Source: UBA1431 sp049324235 (GTDB lineage Bacteria; Bacillota; Clostridia; Christensenellales; UBA1431). From it: a stretch of DNA of 64,000 nt. The DNA lies in assembly GCA_049324235.1 (NCBI GenBank), contig JBMOLJ010000060.1:4742-68741 (forward strand). The letters run 5' to 3'. The translations under genes were made by a program, and so were the position numbers. Positions 33,302-41,125 of the stretch are shown piece by piece; position 1 is the first letter of the stretch; each line of letters starts with the position of its first letter. The notes under the pieces are model-generated. The model did not search any database. It saw only the letters and a program-made list of their open reading frames with translations, and was not told where the DNA came from.

Positions 33302-34630
33302 CTAGTTAAACCACTCTTCATGCACCGCTATGCCGTTATTCCGAATCTTCTCCAAGCACTGGGGATGTATGCCGGTTCCCCTGAACCGCCCCTTAAACCG
33401 CCCCTGGCTGTCCATCTGCCCCTGTGTCTCAAAAACAAACAGGTCCTGCATACTCACAATATCTCCCTCCATGCCGGTGATCTCAGTGATGTTGGTCACG
33501 CGGCGCGTACCGTCCCTGAGCCTTGACTGCTGGACGATGATGTCCACCGCCGAGGCGATCTGGCTGCGGATGGCGAAAAGCGGCAGCTCCATCCCTGCCA
33601 TCATAACCATGGTCTCTATCCTTGCGATGGTATCCCGGGGGGAATTCGCGTGCGTGGTGGTAAGGGACCCGTCATGGCCCGTGTTCATGGCCTGCAGCAT
33701 ATCCAGAGCTTCGGCGGAGCGGACCTCGCCCACGATGATGCGGTCGGGGCGCATTCGGAGCGCGTTGCGCACCAGATCACGGATGGTCACCTGCCCCCGC
33801 CCCTCCGTGTTCGGCGGACGGCTTTCCAGCGTGACCACATGGTCCTGTTTGAGCTGGATCTCGGCGGCGTCTTCGATGGTGACGATGCGCTCGTCATCGG
33901 GAATGAATCCCGAGAGGATGTTTAACAGCGTAGTTTTGCCGCTCCCTGTCCCTCCCGATACAACGATATTCAGCCGCCCTTTCACGCAGGCCTCCAAAAA
34001 GCTCATCATCTTGGGGGAAACGGAACCGAAGTCTATAATGTTCTGGGCGGTGTAAGGGGTCTGTGAGAATTTCCGAATGGTGACCACCGGCCCGACGAGC
34101 GAAAGGGGCGGGAGTATGACATTCACGCGGGAGCCGTCCTTGAGCCTGGCGTCCACCATCGGGCTGGCCTCGTCGACGTGGCGTCCCACGCTGGAAACAA
34201 TGCGGTCGATGATGTTGAGCACGTGCGTCTGGTCCCTGAAAGGCACCTCCACCTGATGGAGCCTTCCCTGTCTCTCGATATACACCTGTCGGCAGCCGTT
34301 GATCATGATCTCGGTGATGGTCGGATCGGCCAACAACGTCTCCAGTGGGCCGAATCCCATGATATCGTTGTAGAGTTCGTTCGCAATGCGGCTGCGCTCG
34401 GTATAGGGCACGTCTCCGGCTTCGAGTTGAAGGATTTCGTCGAGCTTTTCCCGTACCGTCTGGGCGTCGGGATCCTTTGCTTCGTTCAACGCCTCGATGG
34501 TATTGGTCCGTACACGCTCCTTCAAACGGATATGTGCATCGTTGCCACGCAGCTTTATTGTGGGCTCCGGCGCTCCTTCCTGGGGTAAGGCTTCGCCGCG
34601 CTGCTGTTCCAGCCGTTTGAGCAGGCTCAT
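33302..34630 (-). CDS. tadA: Tad pilus assembly ATPase TadA (CpaF)
   Basis: 442 residues, secretion ATPase of the GspE/VirB11 superfamily. Walker A 'GGTGSGKTTLLN' is near residue 220, the Asp/His boxes follow ('IVTIEDAAE', 'TTTHANSP'), and Walker B is 'IIVGEVRSAEA'. The N-terminal domain ('IMGFGPLETLLADPTITEIM') is typical. It drives pilin extrusion. The start is ATG 34630 with GGAGGG upstream. Confidence 0.95.
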   Translation of the reverse strand: MSLLKRLEQQRGEALPQEGAPEPTIKLRGNDAHIRLKERVRTNTIEALNEAKDPDAQTVREKLDEILQLEAGDVPYTERSRIANELYNDIMGFGPLETLLADPTITEIMINGCRQVYIERQGRLHQVEVPFRDQTHVLNIIDRIVSSVGRHVDEASPMVDARLKDGSRVNVILPPLSLVGPVVTIRKFSQTPYTAQNIIDFGSVSPKMMSFLEACVKGRLNIVVSGGTGSGKTTLLNILSGFIPDDERIVTIEDAAEIQLKQDHVVTLESRPPNTEGRGQVTIRDLVRNALRMRPDRIIVGEVRSAEALDMLQAMNTGHDGSLTTTHANSPRDTIARIETMVMMAGMELPLFAIRSQIASAVDIIVQQSRLRDGTRRVTNITEITGMEGDIVSMQDLFVFETQGQMDSQGRFKGRFRGTGIHPQCLEKIRNNGIAVHEEWFN

Positions 34631-34643
34631 TCTCTCATCCCTC

Positions 34644-35765
34644 CTACCGCTTTTCCTCAATCCAGTGGCTTGCAAGGCGCTGTACGCCTTGGGAAACCGG
34701 CGTTCGTGGCATGCCGATTACGAAGGGAACTCCCCGCTCCTGGCTAAGGCGGACGGTCTTTACGTCTTCGGGCAGGATACAGGAAGCCGGCATCTCCAGC
34801 ACCTGTTCAAAATCCTTGTATTTCAGGATTCCTTTATGATCCGCGTTGAGCAGCAGAAGCACCTTCTCCTCCTGGTGCAGCGAACGGAATACGCCCAGCA
34901 TCAGCTTCGCGGCGCGCAGGTTGGAAATATCCATACGGGACACCAGTAGGATGTCGTCGGAATTTTCCAACGCGGTAAGTGTGCATTCGCTTAGGTCGGC
35001 CGGCAGATCCAGCACAATGAAATCATAATAGGGGCGCATGATGCTTATGAGGGCTTCCACATGCCGGGGCGTGATATATTCGGCATACTCCGGCGCGGAA
35101 GGCGAACACAGGATGCTTACCCCGCTCGAATGCTGGATACAAAAGCTTTTCACATCGTCAATGGCAAACATGGACTTTTCCTGAACCAGATCGGAAATGG
35201 AATCCTTGGCCGTAATGTTCAGCAGCAATGCGGCATCCCCGAAGTTCAGGCAAAGATCAATGAGGGCAGTCCTGCGTCCGGTTTGTGCCAAAGCAACCGC
35301 CAGATTGACTGCAACGGTTGTTTTTCCTGCCCCTCCCTTGCCGCCGTATACCGCGATGACGTGCGGTTCCCTGCCTGTTTCACCGGTGCGGCCTTTTTCA
35401 AAAACCGCGGCCTGTATAAGCAAATCCCTAATGTTATCGAGGTCCTGTATGCCGGCTACCCTCCTAATGCCTGCCTGCATGGCGCTGTCTATGAGCGGCA
35501 TGTCCACCTCAGGCGCAAGAAGCACCAGCGCACAGCCCGGAAACCCCAGGTATATCCTTTCGGCGATATCCATGACCCCTGTATCGCCCTTTTCCTGAAC
35601 CAGCAAGACAACGTGCGGGGCATACCCCCCAATTTTCTCAAGGACAGCGGTATCCATAGCGGCAAAGCCCACCAGGGCTATTTCTTCTTCTTTAGAAAGA
35701 TTCTGACGCAGAGCAAGGCGCATTTCCTCGCTGTTTACCACAGCGAGTACCTTGTATTTTGACAT
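34644..35765 (-). CDS. tadZ: Tad pilus localisation ATPase TadZ (CpaE)
   Basis: 373 residues. A receiver-like N-terminal domain (about 1-115) without a convincing phosphorylation site is followed by a ParA/MinD-type ATPase with the deviant Walker A 'GGKGGAGKTT' near residue 130 and 'DFIVLDLPADLSE'. TadZ sets the position of the pilus machine in the cell. The start is ATG 35765; immediately upstream lies a shortened copy of the structured intergenic element. Confidence 0.92.
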   Translation of the reverse strand: MSKYKVLAVVNSEEMRLALRQNLSKEEEIALVGFAAMDTAVLEKIGGYAPHVVLLVQEKGDTGVMDIAERIYLGFPGCALVLLAPEVDMPLIDSAMQAGIRRVAGIQDLDNIRDLLIQAAVFEKGRTGETGREPHVIAVYGGKGGAGKTTVAVNLAVALAQTGRRTALIDLCLNFGDAALLLNITAKDSISDLVQEKSMFAIDDVKSFCIQHSSGVSILCSPSAPEYAEYITPRHVEALISIMRPYYDFIVLDLPADLSECTLTALENSDDILLVSRMDISNLRAAKLMLGVFRSLHQEEKVLLLLNADHKGILKYKDFEQVLEMPASCILPEDVKTVRLSQERGVPFVIGMPRTPVSQGVQRLASHWIEEKR

Positions 35766-35783
35766 GAACCGCACCAACCTTTC

Positions 35784-35986
35784 GATGACAAACCCCAAAC
35801 GCTAAAGCGGTTGGGATTCTGAGCGGAGCGAGGTTTGCTCCCGTACCATTGCCTCAAAGTCCTTCCCTGGCAACTCCATGCAAAACATAGTTTTGCATGG
35901 ATGCGGAGGAGCAACAGGGCGGGGCGAAAAATCCTTGAATCGCAAAGCGATTAGGGATTTTGAGCGGAGCGAAGTTTGCTCCGACG
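35784..35986 (-). repeat. Structured intergenic element, copy D (variant)
   Basis: Read with the genes it begins at the base after the cpaB stop codon with CGTCGGAGCAAACTTCGCTCC, as in the full copies. It then diverges: it contains a second GGAGCAAACC stem, the segment GGAGTTGCCAGGGAAGG shared with copy E (52857-52911), and a hairpin around CATGCAAAAC. It ends with GGGGTTTGTCATCG, one arm of the terminal hairpin, 20 bp before the tadZ start. Confidence 0.65.
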
Positions 35987-36670
35987 TTATGGATAGTTCT
36001 TGGGATTGGCCGCTTTTTTATCCAGCACCGGCCTGAGCAGCAGGCGCAATTTCCCGTTTGTTGCGGCATAGTTGATCTTCAGGGCTTCCTGCGGCGTTAC
36101 GGAGAGTGTGACGGTCGTATAGCTGTTTGCAGAATCGGTCGATTTCGGCACCTTTGTGCCGGTTTGCAGCACCGGTACGTTTTCCACCAGCATTGTCGAG
36201 ACCGGCCGGCTCTTGCCCCCCGCATCATATGCGATAACTGTGCCAATGACGTCGACGTAATCCCCCTTTGAGATGAAACCCGAAACCCCGGAAACGTCGT
36301 CTACCGCGACTGAAACCGCGCGGCGGCCTTTTTCGAGCATGAAAGAAAGCGCTGAGTCTTCCTTTCCCTGCATGGCAAGCTGAGGGATAAGCACCTGTTC
36401 CTTTGGCAGCAGGGGATACTTTGTGATCTTGCCGACAACCTGCTTAATATCTGTAGCCGCATAGGGGCTTATGCCAGAGCCCGTAAGCTGGGTCAAAGCC
36501 ACCATATCCTCCGTTATTTGCGTGTTGGCCGGTATCTCCTTTACCGCAATGACGACCCGGCTCGCATCGGACGAGGCGCTGGCATTCCGCTCAAGCGAGG
36601 ATGCGAAGAGGTAAACCGCAACGCCCGCTATGACAGCCATTAGGATTGAAAGTATGTAGACCTTTTTCAA
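35987..36670 (-). CDS. cpaB: Tad pilus assembly protein CpaB (RcpC)
   Basis: 227 residues: one N-terminal membrane segment (5-24), an SAF domain ('VVIAVKEIPANTQITEDMV', about 40-105) and the RcpC/CpaB beta domain ('KGDYVDVIGTV'). In diderms it works with the secretin, which is absent here, so it may help the pilus cross the cell wall. The start is TTG 36670 with GGAGGG six bases upstream. Confidence 0.92.
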   Translation of the reverse strand: MKKVYILSILMAVIAGVAVYLFASSLERNASASSDASRVVIAVKEIPANTQITEDMVALTQLTGSGISPYAATDIKQVVGKITKYPLLPKEQVLIPQLAMQGKEDSALSFMLEKGRRAVSVAVDDVSGVSGFISKGDYVDVIGTVIAYDAGGKSRPVSTMLVENVPVLQTGTKVPKSTDSANSYTTVTLSVTPQEALKINYAATNGKLRLLLRPVLDKKAANPKNYP

Positions 36671-36756
36671 GGGTTTCCCTCCTGTTCATACACCAGATGC
36701 AAACGGTTTGGTTATGCCGGATGCCCCGTGGCGGCAAAACATGGTTTTCCTTCTGT

Positions 36757-37737
36757 TCATTCAACCAGGCGGATACGGTATATGCCGTAATCGCCCGTGC
36801 CGCCGATAACTCCTTCCGATTCCCCCTGCTGGGTTTGAAAGGTTATCTTTGAGGCGACGATCTCCCCTTTGCTGTTTGTCCCCTCCAATATGAACGGAAC
36901 AAATCCTTTCACCTTTACGGTATGGCTGTCGACAAGGCTGTATACGATAAGGGTCACCACTCGGGGGCAATCCGGGTCGAAATGCTCCAGGGTGCATCCT
37001 CCCCCGCCTGCATAATGGGTGCACTGGCTATACCGCGTCGTGAAAGCTTCGGTAGTGGGTCCCGCCATGTTGCCCGGTTCCACCGGCAGTACGTCACCTA
37101 TGCGCAGAATACCGTCATATCCGAAAGCCAGCCAGCTCTCAAAATCCTTCGCGCCGCCGCCCTTAACCCCGTCAAGGTCCAATGCGCCGAAGAAACCTTC
37201 CGTACCGCCTCCACCGCCATATTTGATAACCAAATGCTGCGTCTGATTTGCCGCAAGCAATTCCTGAAGCCTGGTTTGTTCAATCCCGAGCGGGACTACG
37301 GCGGTGGAAGACGACGCGGGCTTGAGTGTCACCTTTGCGCTTTTCGACACGGTGGTGCCATTTATGCCCAGGATAGGCCCGAATCCGTAGGATACATCGG
37401 TTTTTAGCCGCACGCGCACCCCATAACACCTGCCGCCCGAAATATCCTCCATATCCACCGCTTCCACGTTATCGGCCGGAACCCCGTTTTTCACCGCGTA
37501 ATCGGCTGCGGTGCTTTTGATCTGCTGGATCTTCGCATTGTCGTCGGCCGATACCGGCAGCAGCGTACCCGCTGCCAGGGCAGCGGCATCGGCGGCGGTT
37601 TGGGATACGCTTCCCTGCATATATGCCGTTCCCAGATCAATCACAAGCCCGCACAGGGCAATGATAAGCGTAAAGGCAACCGCGGCGATGACTGCAACGG
37701 AGCCGTCCTCACGGCGCCAGATTTTTTTCAGAACCAT
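36757..37737 (-). CDS. TadG-like pilus-associated protein
   Basis: 326 residues. A single membrane helix follows 'RREDGSVAVIAAVAFTLII', the Tad-leader region; the exported part contains a 'QTAADAAALAAG' block characteristic of TadG-like proteins and a glycine-rich middle. Several cysteines near residue 240 ('CTHYAGGGGCTLEHFDPDC') may form disulfides outside. It probably anchors or caps the pilus. I chose ATG 37737 (AGGA upstream); a GTG three codons earlier is possible. Confidence 0.85.
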   Translation of the reverse strand: MVLKKIWRREDGSVAVIAAVAFTLIIALCGLVIDLGTAYMQGSVSQTAADAAALAAGTLLPVSADDNAKIQQIKSTAADYAVKNGVPADNVEAVDMEDISGGRCYGVRVRLKTDVSYGFGPILGINGTTVSKSAKVTLKPASSSTAVVPLGIEQTRLQELLAANQTQHLVIKYGGGGGTEGFFGALDLDGVKGGGAKDFESWLAFGYDGILRIGDVLPVEPGNMAGPTTEAFTTRYSQCTHYAGGGGCTLEHFDPDCPRVVTLIVYSLVDSHTVKVKGFVPFILEGTNSKGEIVASKITFQTQQGESEGVIGGTGDYGIYRIRLVE

Positions 37738-37749
37738 AGGAATCACATC

Positions 37750-38151
37750 CTAACCTATGCGCATAATGCTGGTGGATTGGAGGACTATCTCCTGATCCGG
37801 CACAAATATCCCCACAAGCGGCGTAATCGCTTTGATCTTTTTCGTAACCTTCACCTTAACATCCTGCTGATCAACGACTTCCGCCGTCACCAGCATATCG
37901 CCCGTATCCCCCAAGCCTGATACCGACTTTACCTTCTCGGTCACAAGGGTGGTCAAATCGGCTGCATCGGCGTTTACGACGGCATACCTTGCTCCTTCCC
38001 TGCTGCAGTTATCGACCATAAGCTGGTTGGAGAATATCCAGCCGAAGTCTATAATGCCGCACACGATCAGTATAAGCAAAGGGATGACATAGGCCGCTTC
38101 CACAATAGACTGGCCTTCTTCCCTCCTGAACCGGCGGCGTCCCTGCTTCAT
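37750..38151 (-). CDS. tadE: TadE-family pseudopilin
   Basis: 133 residues. The prepilin-type leader reads 'REEGQSIVEAAYVIPLLILI', with cleavage expected after the Gly and Glu at +5, then one hydrophobic helix. A minor pilin that may prime assembly. It lies 12 bp before the TadG-like gene; the gap to the major pilin gene upstream holds a strong hairpin. Confidence 0.92.
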   Translation of the reverse strand: MKQGRRRFRREEGQSIVEAAYVIPLLILIVCGIIDFGWIFSNQLMVDNCSREGARYAVVNADAADLTTLVTEKVKSVSGLGDTGDMLVTAEVVDQQDVKVKVTKKIKAITPLVGIFVPDQEIVLQSTSIMRIG

Positions 38152-38189
38152 GCCCTGTCATCCTCCTTTCCGGCGCACACTTAACGCGG

Positions 38190-38232
38190 GGTTTCCCATT
38201 GCCTTCTTCTGTTGCGAAGGCAATGGGAAACC
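38190..38232 (-). other. Intercistronic hairpin between the Flp pilin gene and tadE
   Basis: Perfect 17-bp stem, GGTTTCCCATTGCCTTC with its complement and a 9-base loop, 10 bp after the pilin stop. On the coding strand no U run follows (CCGCG comes next), so it is more likely an mRNA-stabilising or partial-termination stem that raises pilin over the other subunits. Confidence 0.7.
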
Positions 38233-38241
38233 ATGCTCCTC

Positions 38242-38406
38242 TTAGCTGGGAATCTTGGAGTTTGCGTCTTCGAATATGCCCGAAATTTTGGGTCCGAGGA
38301 TGATGAGCGCCGCAATGGCCGCTACCGCGATCAGCCCCAGTATCAGGCCGTATTCCACCATGCCCTGCCCGTCTTCGTCCCTGAGAATCCTCATAAGTTT
38401 TTTCAT
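38242..38406 (-). CDS. flp: Flp-type IVb major pilin
   Basis: 54 residues, the usual size. Leader 'MKKLMRILRDEDG' ends at the processing site; the mature protein would begin QGMVEYGLILGL, with Glu at +5 followed by Tyr, the Flp signature. One hydrophobic helix and a short hydrophilic tail complete it. RBS AGGAGGGG before ATG 38406. Second gene of the Tad operon, right after the prepilin peptidase that should process it. Confidence 0.93.
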   Translation of the reverse strand: MKKLMRILRDEDGQGMVEYGLILGLIAVAAIAALIILGPKISGIFEDANSKIPS

Positions 38407-38440
38407 AATTCCCCTCCTCCTTTTGTTTTGGGTTTTCCCC

Positions 38441-39085
38441 TCAAATTGCTAGCACCAACGGAAATAGAAGTGTTACCATCATACCCAGGGAAAGCGGTGG
38501 TCCTATGGCCACCTTTGTTTTTAAATCCCCCCTTTTCGTTATAATGAGGTAAAGAGAATAAGTCGCGAGAACAGCAGCCATGACCAGCACCGCCTGAAAA
38601 AGCCCGACAATGCCAAGGCAGAATCCGGCCGCTGCCGCCAGTTTTATATCCCCCCAGCCGATGGAGATTCCAATACGCGAAGGTATGAGAAATAAAATGA
38701 ATCCTGCTGCAAGCCCCGCAAGCGCGGAGAGGAAAGACGCCGGATTGCCGCTTATCGCTATTGCGCCTGACTTGAGAATCAATAAAGCCAACAGCAGTTC
38801 GTTGGGAATTTTGCGGATGCTGCCGTCTACCACTGAAAGGCTGGTAAGTACAAGGAAGATGCCCATGTATTCAATGCCGCTTGCAAGCTCCCTGGTCCAC
38901 AGGGCGATTATCCCAAAGCCCACGGCGCCCGCGCTTATCCATAGCGCCGGACTCCAAAGGCCGTTTGAGGGCGTCCTTTTGGTACCCATACCGGTGCGGT
39001 TTTTTATCAGCAGATAGGTCAGATGGCGCATGCATTCTCCCAGCACGCCGCCGAACAGGATAAATACCGGTATACGCAAATCCAT
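38441..39085 (-). CDS. tadV: A24-family prepilin peptidase (TadV/CpaA)
   Basis: 214 residues, about seven membrane segments. Both catalytic aspartates are visible: one in 'SVVDGSIRKIPN' (near residue 85) and one in 'SIGWGDIKLAAA' (near residue 143, the GxGD motif). No N-terminal methylase domain, as usual for Tad peptidases. It cleaves Flp and TadE leaders at the membrane. First gene of the operon; AGGAGG lies nine bases before ATG 39085 and a regulatory leader extends more than 400 bp upstream. Confidence 0.93.
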   Translation of the reverse strand: MDLRIPVFILFGGVLGECMRHLTYLLIKNRTGMGTKRTPSNGLWSPALWISAGAVGFGIIALWTRELASGIEYMGIFLVLTSLSVVDGSIRKIPNELLLALLILKSGAIAISGNPASFLSALAGLAAGFILFLIPSRIGISIGWGDIKLAAAAGFCLGIVGLFQAVLVMAAVLATYSLYLIITKRGDLKTKVAIGPPLSLGMMVTLLFPLVLAI

Positions 39086-39113
39086 GCCTATGCGCCTCCT
39101 TTTGGGTTTAAGG

Positions 39114-39147
39114 AAAACAAAAACCGCAATCCTTCCCTGGTTGCGGT
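39114..39147 (-). terminator. Leader terminator just before the Tad operon
   Basis: On the minus strand ACCGCAA pairs with TTGCGGT and is followed by TTTTGTTTTCC. It ends about 30 bases before the tadV start, too close to be the end of an earlier gene, so it looks like an attenuator for the pilus operon. Confidence 0.65.
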
Positions 39148-39168
39148 AATCGTTCCTCTCTTTGTGCT

Positions 39169-39206
39169 AAAAGTACAACCTTTTGATGCCGGAGGCTGAT
39201 ACTTTT
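39169..39206 (-). other. Long hairpin in the Tad leader
   Basis: AAAAGTATCAGCCT pairs with AGGTTGTACTTTT (one bulge, one G-U pair) around an 11-base loop. It is about 20 bases before the leader terminator. Possibly part of a second regulatory RNA element; I do not recognise its family. Confidence 0.5.
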
Positions 39207-39345
39207 GGCGCAATATACCCGACAACCAATTGAAACTGCCGACCATAGACCTTACAATCCGTAGTTTTGCTTATTCCGCCGTTTTTTACGTTGAAGCTTT
39301 GATGCAGGAATACCGAGCATTATGAATCACGTGGGATGCTTATTC

Positions 39346-39388
39346 AAAAAGTAAAGGCACCTAACCCCCTACAGAGGTCAGCTGCCTT
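39346..39388 (-). terminator. Expression-platform terminator of the Tad c-di-GMP riboswitch
   Basis: On the minus strand AAGGCAGCTGACC pairs with GGTTAGGTGCCTT (short internal loop), followed by TACTTTTTG. It begins about 46 bases after the riboswitch aptamer. Confidence 0.65.
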
Positions 39389-39433
39389 GAAAAACCAAAA
39401 TAAGCCTTCAGAAATAAAGCTGTCTTTCTGATT

Positions 39434-39520
39434 CCACTGGCAACTGGCTGCCCTAGGAACAAACCCCTTAGGCCCTGTAGCTTTGCGTCCCACCTTTTCA
39501 GGTGGTTTGCCTTTTTCACT
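39434..39520 (-). promoter_or_regulatory. Cyclic di-GMP-I (GEMM-I) riboswitch controlling the Tad pilus operon
   Basis: The minus-strand sequence contains the conserved blocks of the class in order: GGCAAACC, a CACCT-GAAA-AGGTG stem with its GNRA tetraloop, GGGACGCAAAGC, then CAGGGCCTAAG as tetraloop receptor, and GGCAGCCAGTTGCC at the 3' side. It is 350 bp upstream of tadV with terminator hairpins between. It should bind cyclic di-GMP and switch transcription of the pilus genes. Aptamer identification is strong; the sign (on or off) is not determined. Confidence 0.92.
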
Positions 39521-39611
39521 TGGTAGCATCATTATTGCATGGACATATGTACTTGTCAATGTATCCCCTGTTGACTGATTGTGAAAGTCACATCCCGTCT
39601 CCCTGCATTTT

Positions 39612-39722
39612 TTAGCGCAGCGCCAATTCATGAAGCGTTTTTATTAGCGTATCCATTTCCTCAAAAGTATTGTACAGGCCGATCGAAGCGCGGGCCGTGC
39701 CAAACAGCCCCTTGATAACTCA
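39612..39722 (-). pseudogene. C-terminal remnant of a cysteine desulfurase-like class V aminotransferase
   Basis: The minus strand encodes '…IKGLFGTARASIGLYNTFEE' then MDTLIKTLHELALR and a TAA at 39612-39614. This matches the extreme C-terminus of SufS/NifS-type enzymes ('RASF.LYNT.EE.D.L'). Everything upstream, including the PLP lysine, is missing; the fragment begins at an inverted repeat (39705-39737). It has no start codon or RBS. It is the decayed end of a former gene. Confidence 0.75.
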
Positions 39723-39737
39723 TCTATCAAGGGGCTG
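39705..39737. repeat. 13-bp perfect inverted repeat at the pseudogene boundary
   Basis: CAGCCCCTTGATA (39705-39717) and TATCAAGGGGCTG (39725-39737), 7-base loop. One arm is part of the desulfurase reading frame. It may be a rearrangement scar or serve as a terminator for argJ, whose stop is 74 bp away; there is no good U run. Confidence 0.6.
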
Positions 39738-39810
39738 TGAAACATATGCCGTTATTATCTGACACCGTAATCTGCGGAGTATCAGCACACCGCCCGGTGC
39801 AGTCCTTGCT

Positions 39811-41004
39811 TCACGTACGGTAGTCCGCGTTGATGCGTACATAATCGAGCGACAGATCGCAGGTCCACATGGTTTCTGAGGCCTCGCCGCCATGGAGGTC
39901 GATGGTGTAGACAACCTCGCTTTGCTTGAGCGCGTGAAGCGCCGCCTCCTCGTCGAACGCCAGCCCGCCGCCGTTTCTGCACACCTGCACATCGCCGATA
40001 AAGATGTCCGCCCTGGCCGGGTCAAACACCGCCTTTGAATATCCCGCCGCCGTTAAAAGCCGCCCCCAGTTGGCGTCGTTGCCGAAGGCCGCAGTCTTGC
40101 ACAGCGGCGACTTCGCGATGGCGTTTGCAATCAGGCGGGCGTCACGCTGCGTACGCGCATTGCGTACCGCAATGGTCAGCAGCTTGGTCGCGCCCTCGCC
40201 GTCCGCCGCCAGCATTTTCGCAAGCTGTATGCATACATCCTTGAGTGCGTCCGCAAACACCGCATAATCCGCCGTACCTTGCCCGATAGGCGCATTGCCC
40301 GCAAGGCCGGAAGCGAGAATCACCACCTTATCGCACACGCTGGTGTCCCCGTCCACGGATATACGGTTATAGGATGCGTCCGCCGCCGCTTTGAGCGCGC
40401 TCTTCAGCGCCTTCGGGGTGATCGCCGCGTCGGTGGTAAGCACGGATATCATCGTCGCCATGTCCGGGTGTATCATGCCCGAGCCTTTCGCCATGCCGCC
40501 GATGCGCACCTCGTTCGCGCCGATAGTGACGCATGTACCGGCCTGCTTGGGTACGGTGTCGGTGGTCATGATGGCGCGCGCCGCGTCTTCGCCGCCTTCC
40601 CGGGAAAGCACCGCTTTATCAAGTCCCGCCTCGATGCGTTCAATGGGCAACGGTACGCCGATTACGCCGGTGGAGCCGGTCAGCACGTCCTGCGGTTTGC
40701 AGCCGAGCTTTGCCGCCGCCAGCCGCGCCATTTTCAGCGCGTCCTCGTCGCCGCGGCTGCCCAGGCATGCGTTGGCGTTGCCCGCGTTGACCACGACCGC
40801 CTGTGCGAGCCCGTTGCGCACGTTCCTGCGTGCAAGCAGGAGCGAATGCCCTTTGACAATATTTCGCGTGAATACGCCCGCCGCCTGCGCTATGCGTTCG
40901 CATTTGACGATAGCGAGATCCAGCGCGCCGTTTTTCTTGATGCCGCAGGCAACGCCTGCGGCCGTAAATCCTTTGGCGTATGTCACGCCGCCTGTGTACT
41001 CCAT
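39811..41004 (-). CDS. argJ: Bifunctional glutamate N-acetyltransferase / ornithine acetyltransferase
   Basis: 397 residues, normal length. It transfers acetyl from N-acetylornithine to glutamate and can also use acetyl-CoA, in arginine synthesis. The self-cleavage site that creates the catalytic N-terminal threonine is visible as 'LTGSTGVIGVPLP' near residue 115. The end '...DYVRINADYRT' is typical. ATG 41004 has AGGGAGG upstream. No other arg genes are adjacent here, so it stands alone. Confidence 0.96.
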   Translation of the reverse strand: MEYTGGVTYAKGFTAAGVACGIKKNGALDLAIVKCERIAQAAGVFTRNIVKGHSLLLARRNVRNGLAQAVVVNAGNANACLGSRGDEDALKMARLAAAKLGCKPQDVLTGSTGVIGVPLPIERIEAGLDKAVLSREGGEDAARAIMTTDTVPKQAGTCVTIGANEVRIGGMAKGSGMIHPDMATMISVLTTDAAITPKALKSALKAAADASYNRISVDGDTSVCDKVVILASGLAGNAPIGQGTADYAVFADALKDVCIQLAKMLAADGEGATKLLTIAVRNARTQRDARLIANAIAKSPLCKTAAFGNDANWGRLLTAAGYSKAVFDPARADIFIGDVQVCRNGGGLAFDEEAALHALKQSEVVYTIDLHGGEASETMWTCDLSLDYVRINADYRT

Positions 41005-41125
41005 AGCAACCTCCCTGTAACCAGGATATTATAGCACAGGACGATACAAAACGCACGCCCCCCGGGCCGCACCGATTTCCGTTCTCCTTAGTAGAATAAT
41101 AAAAAACCACCAAAGGAGAAAACCC

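Noticed and set aside
35784..35986. Possible rho-independent terminator ending the cpaB part of the Tad operon
   Set aside because: Hairpins are present but there is no U run in the direction of transcription; they belong to the repeated element.
39344..39631. 95-codon open frame on the minus strand upstream of the Tad operon
   Set aside because: It covers the c-di-GMP riboswitch and its terminator and partly the desulfurase remnant; there is no ribosome site.
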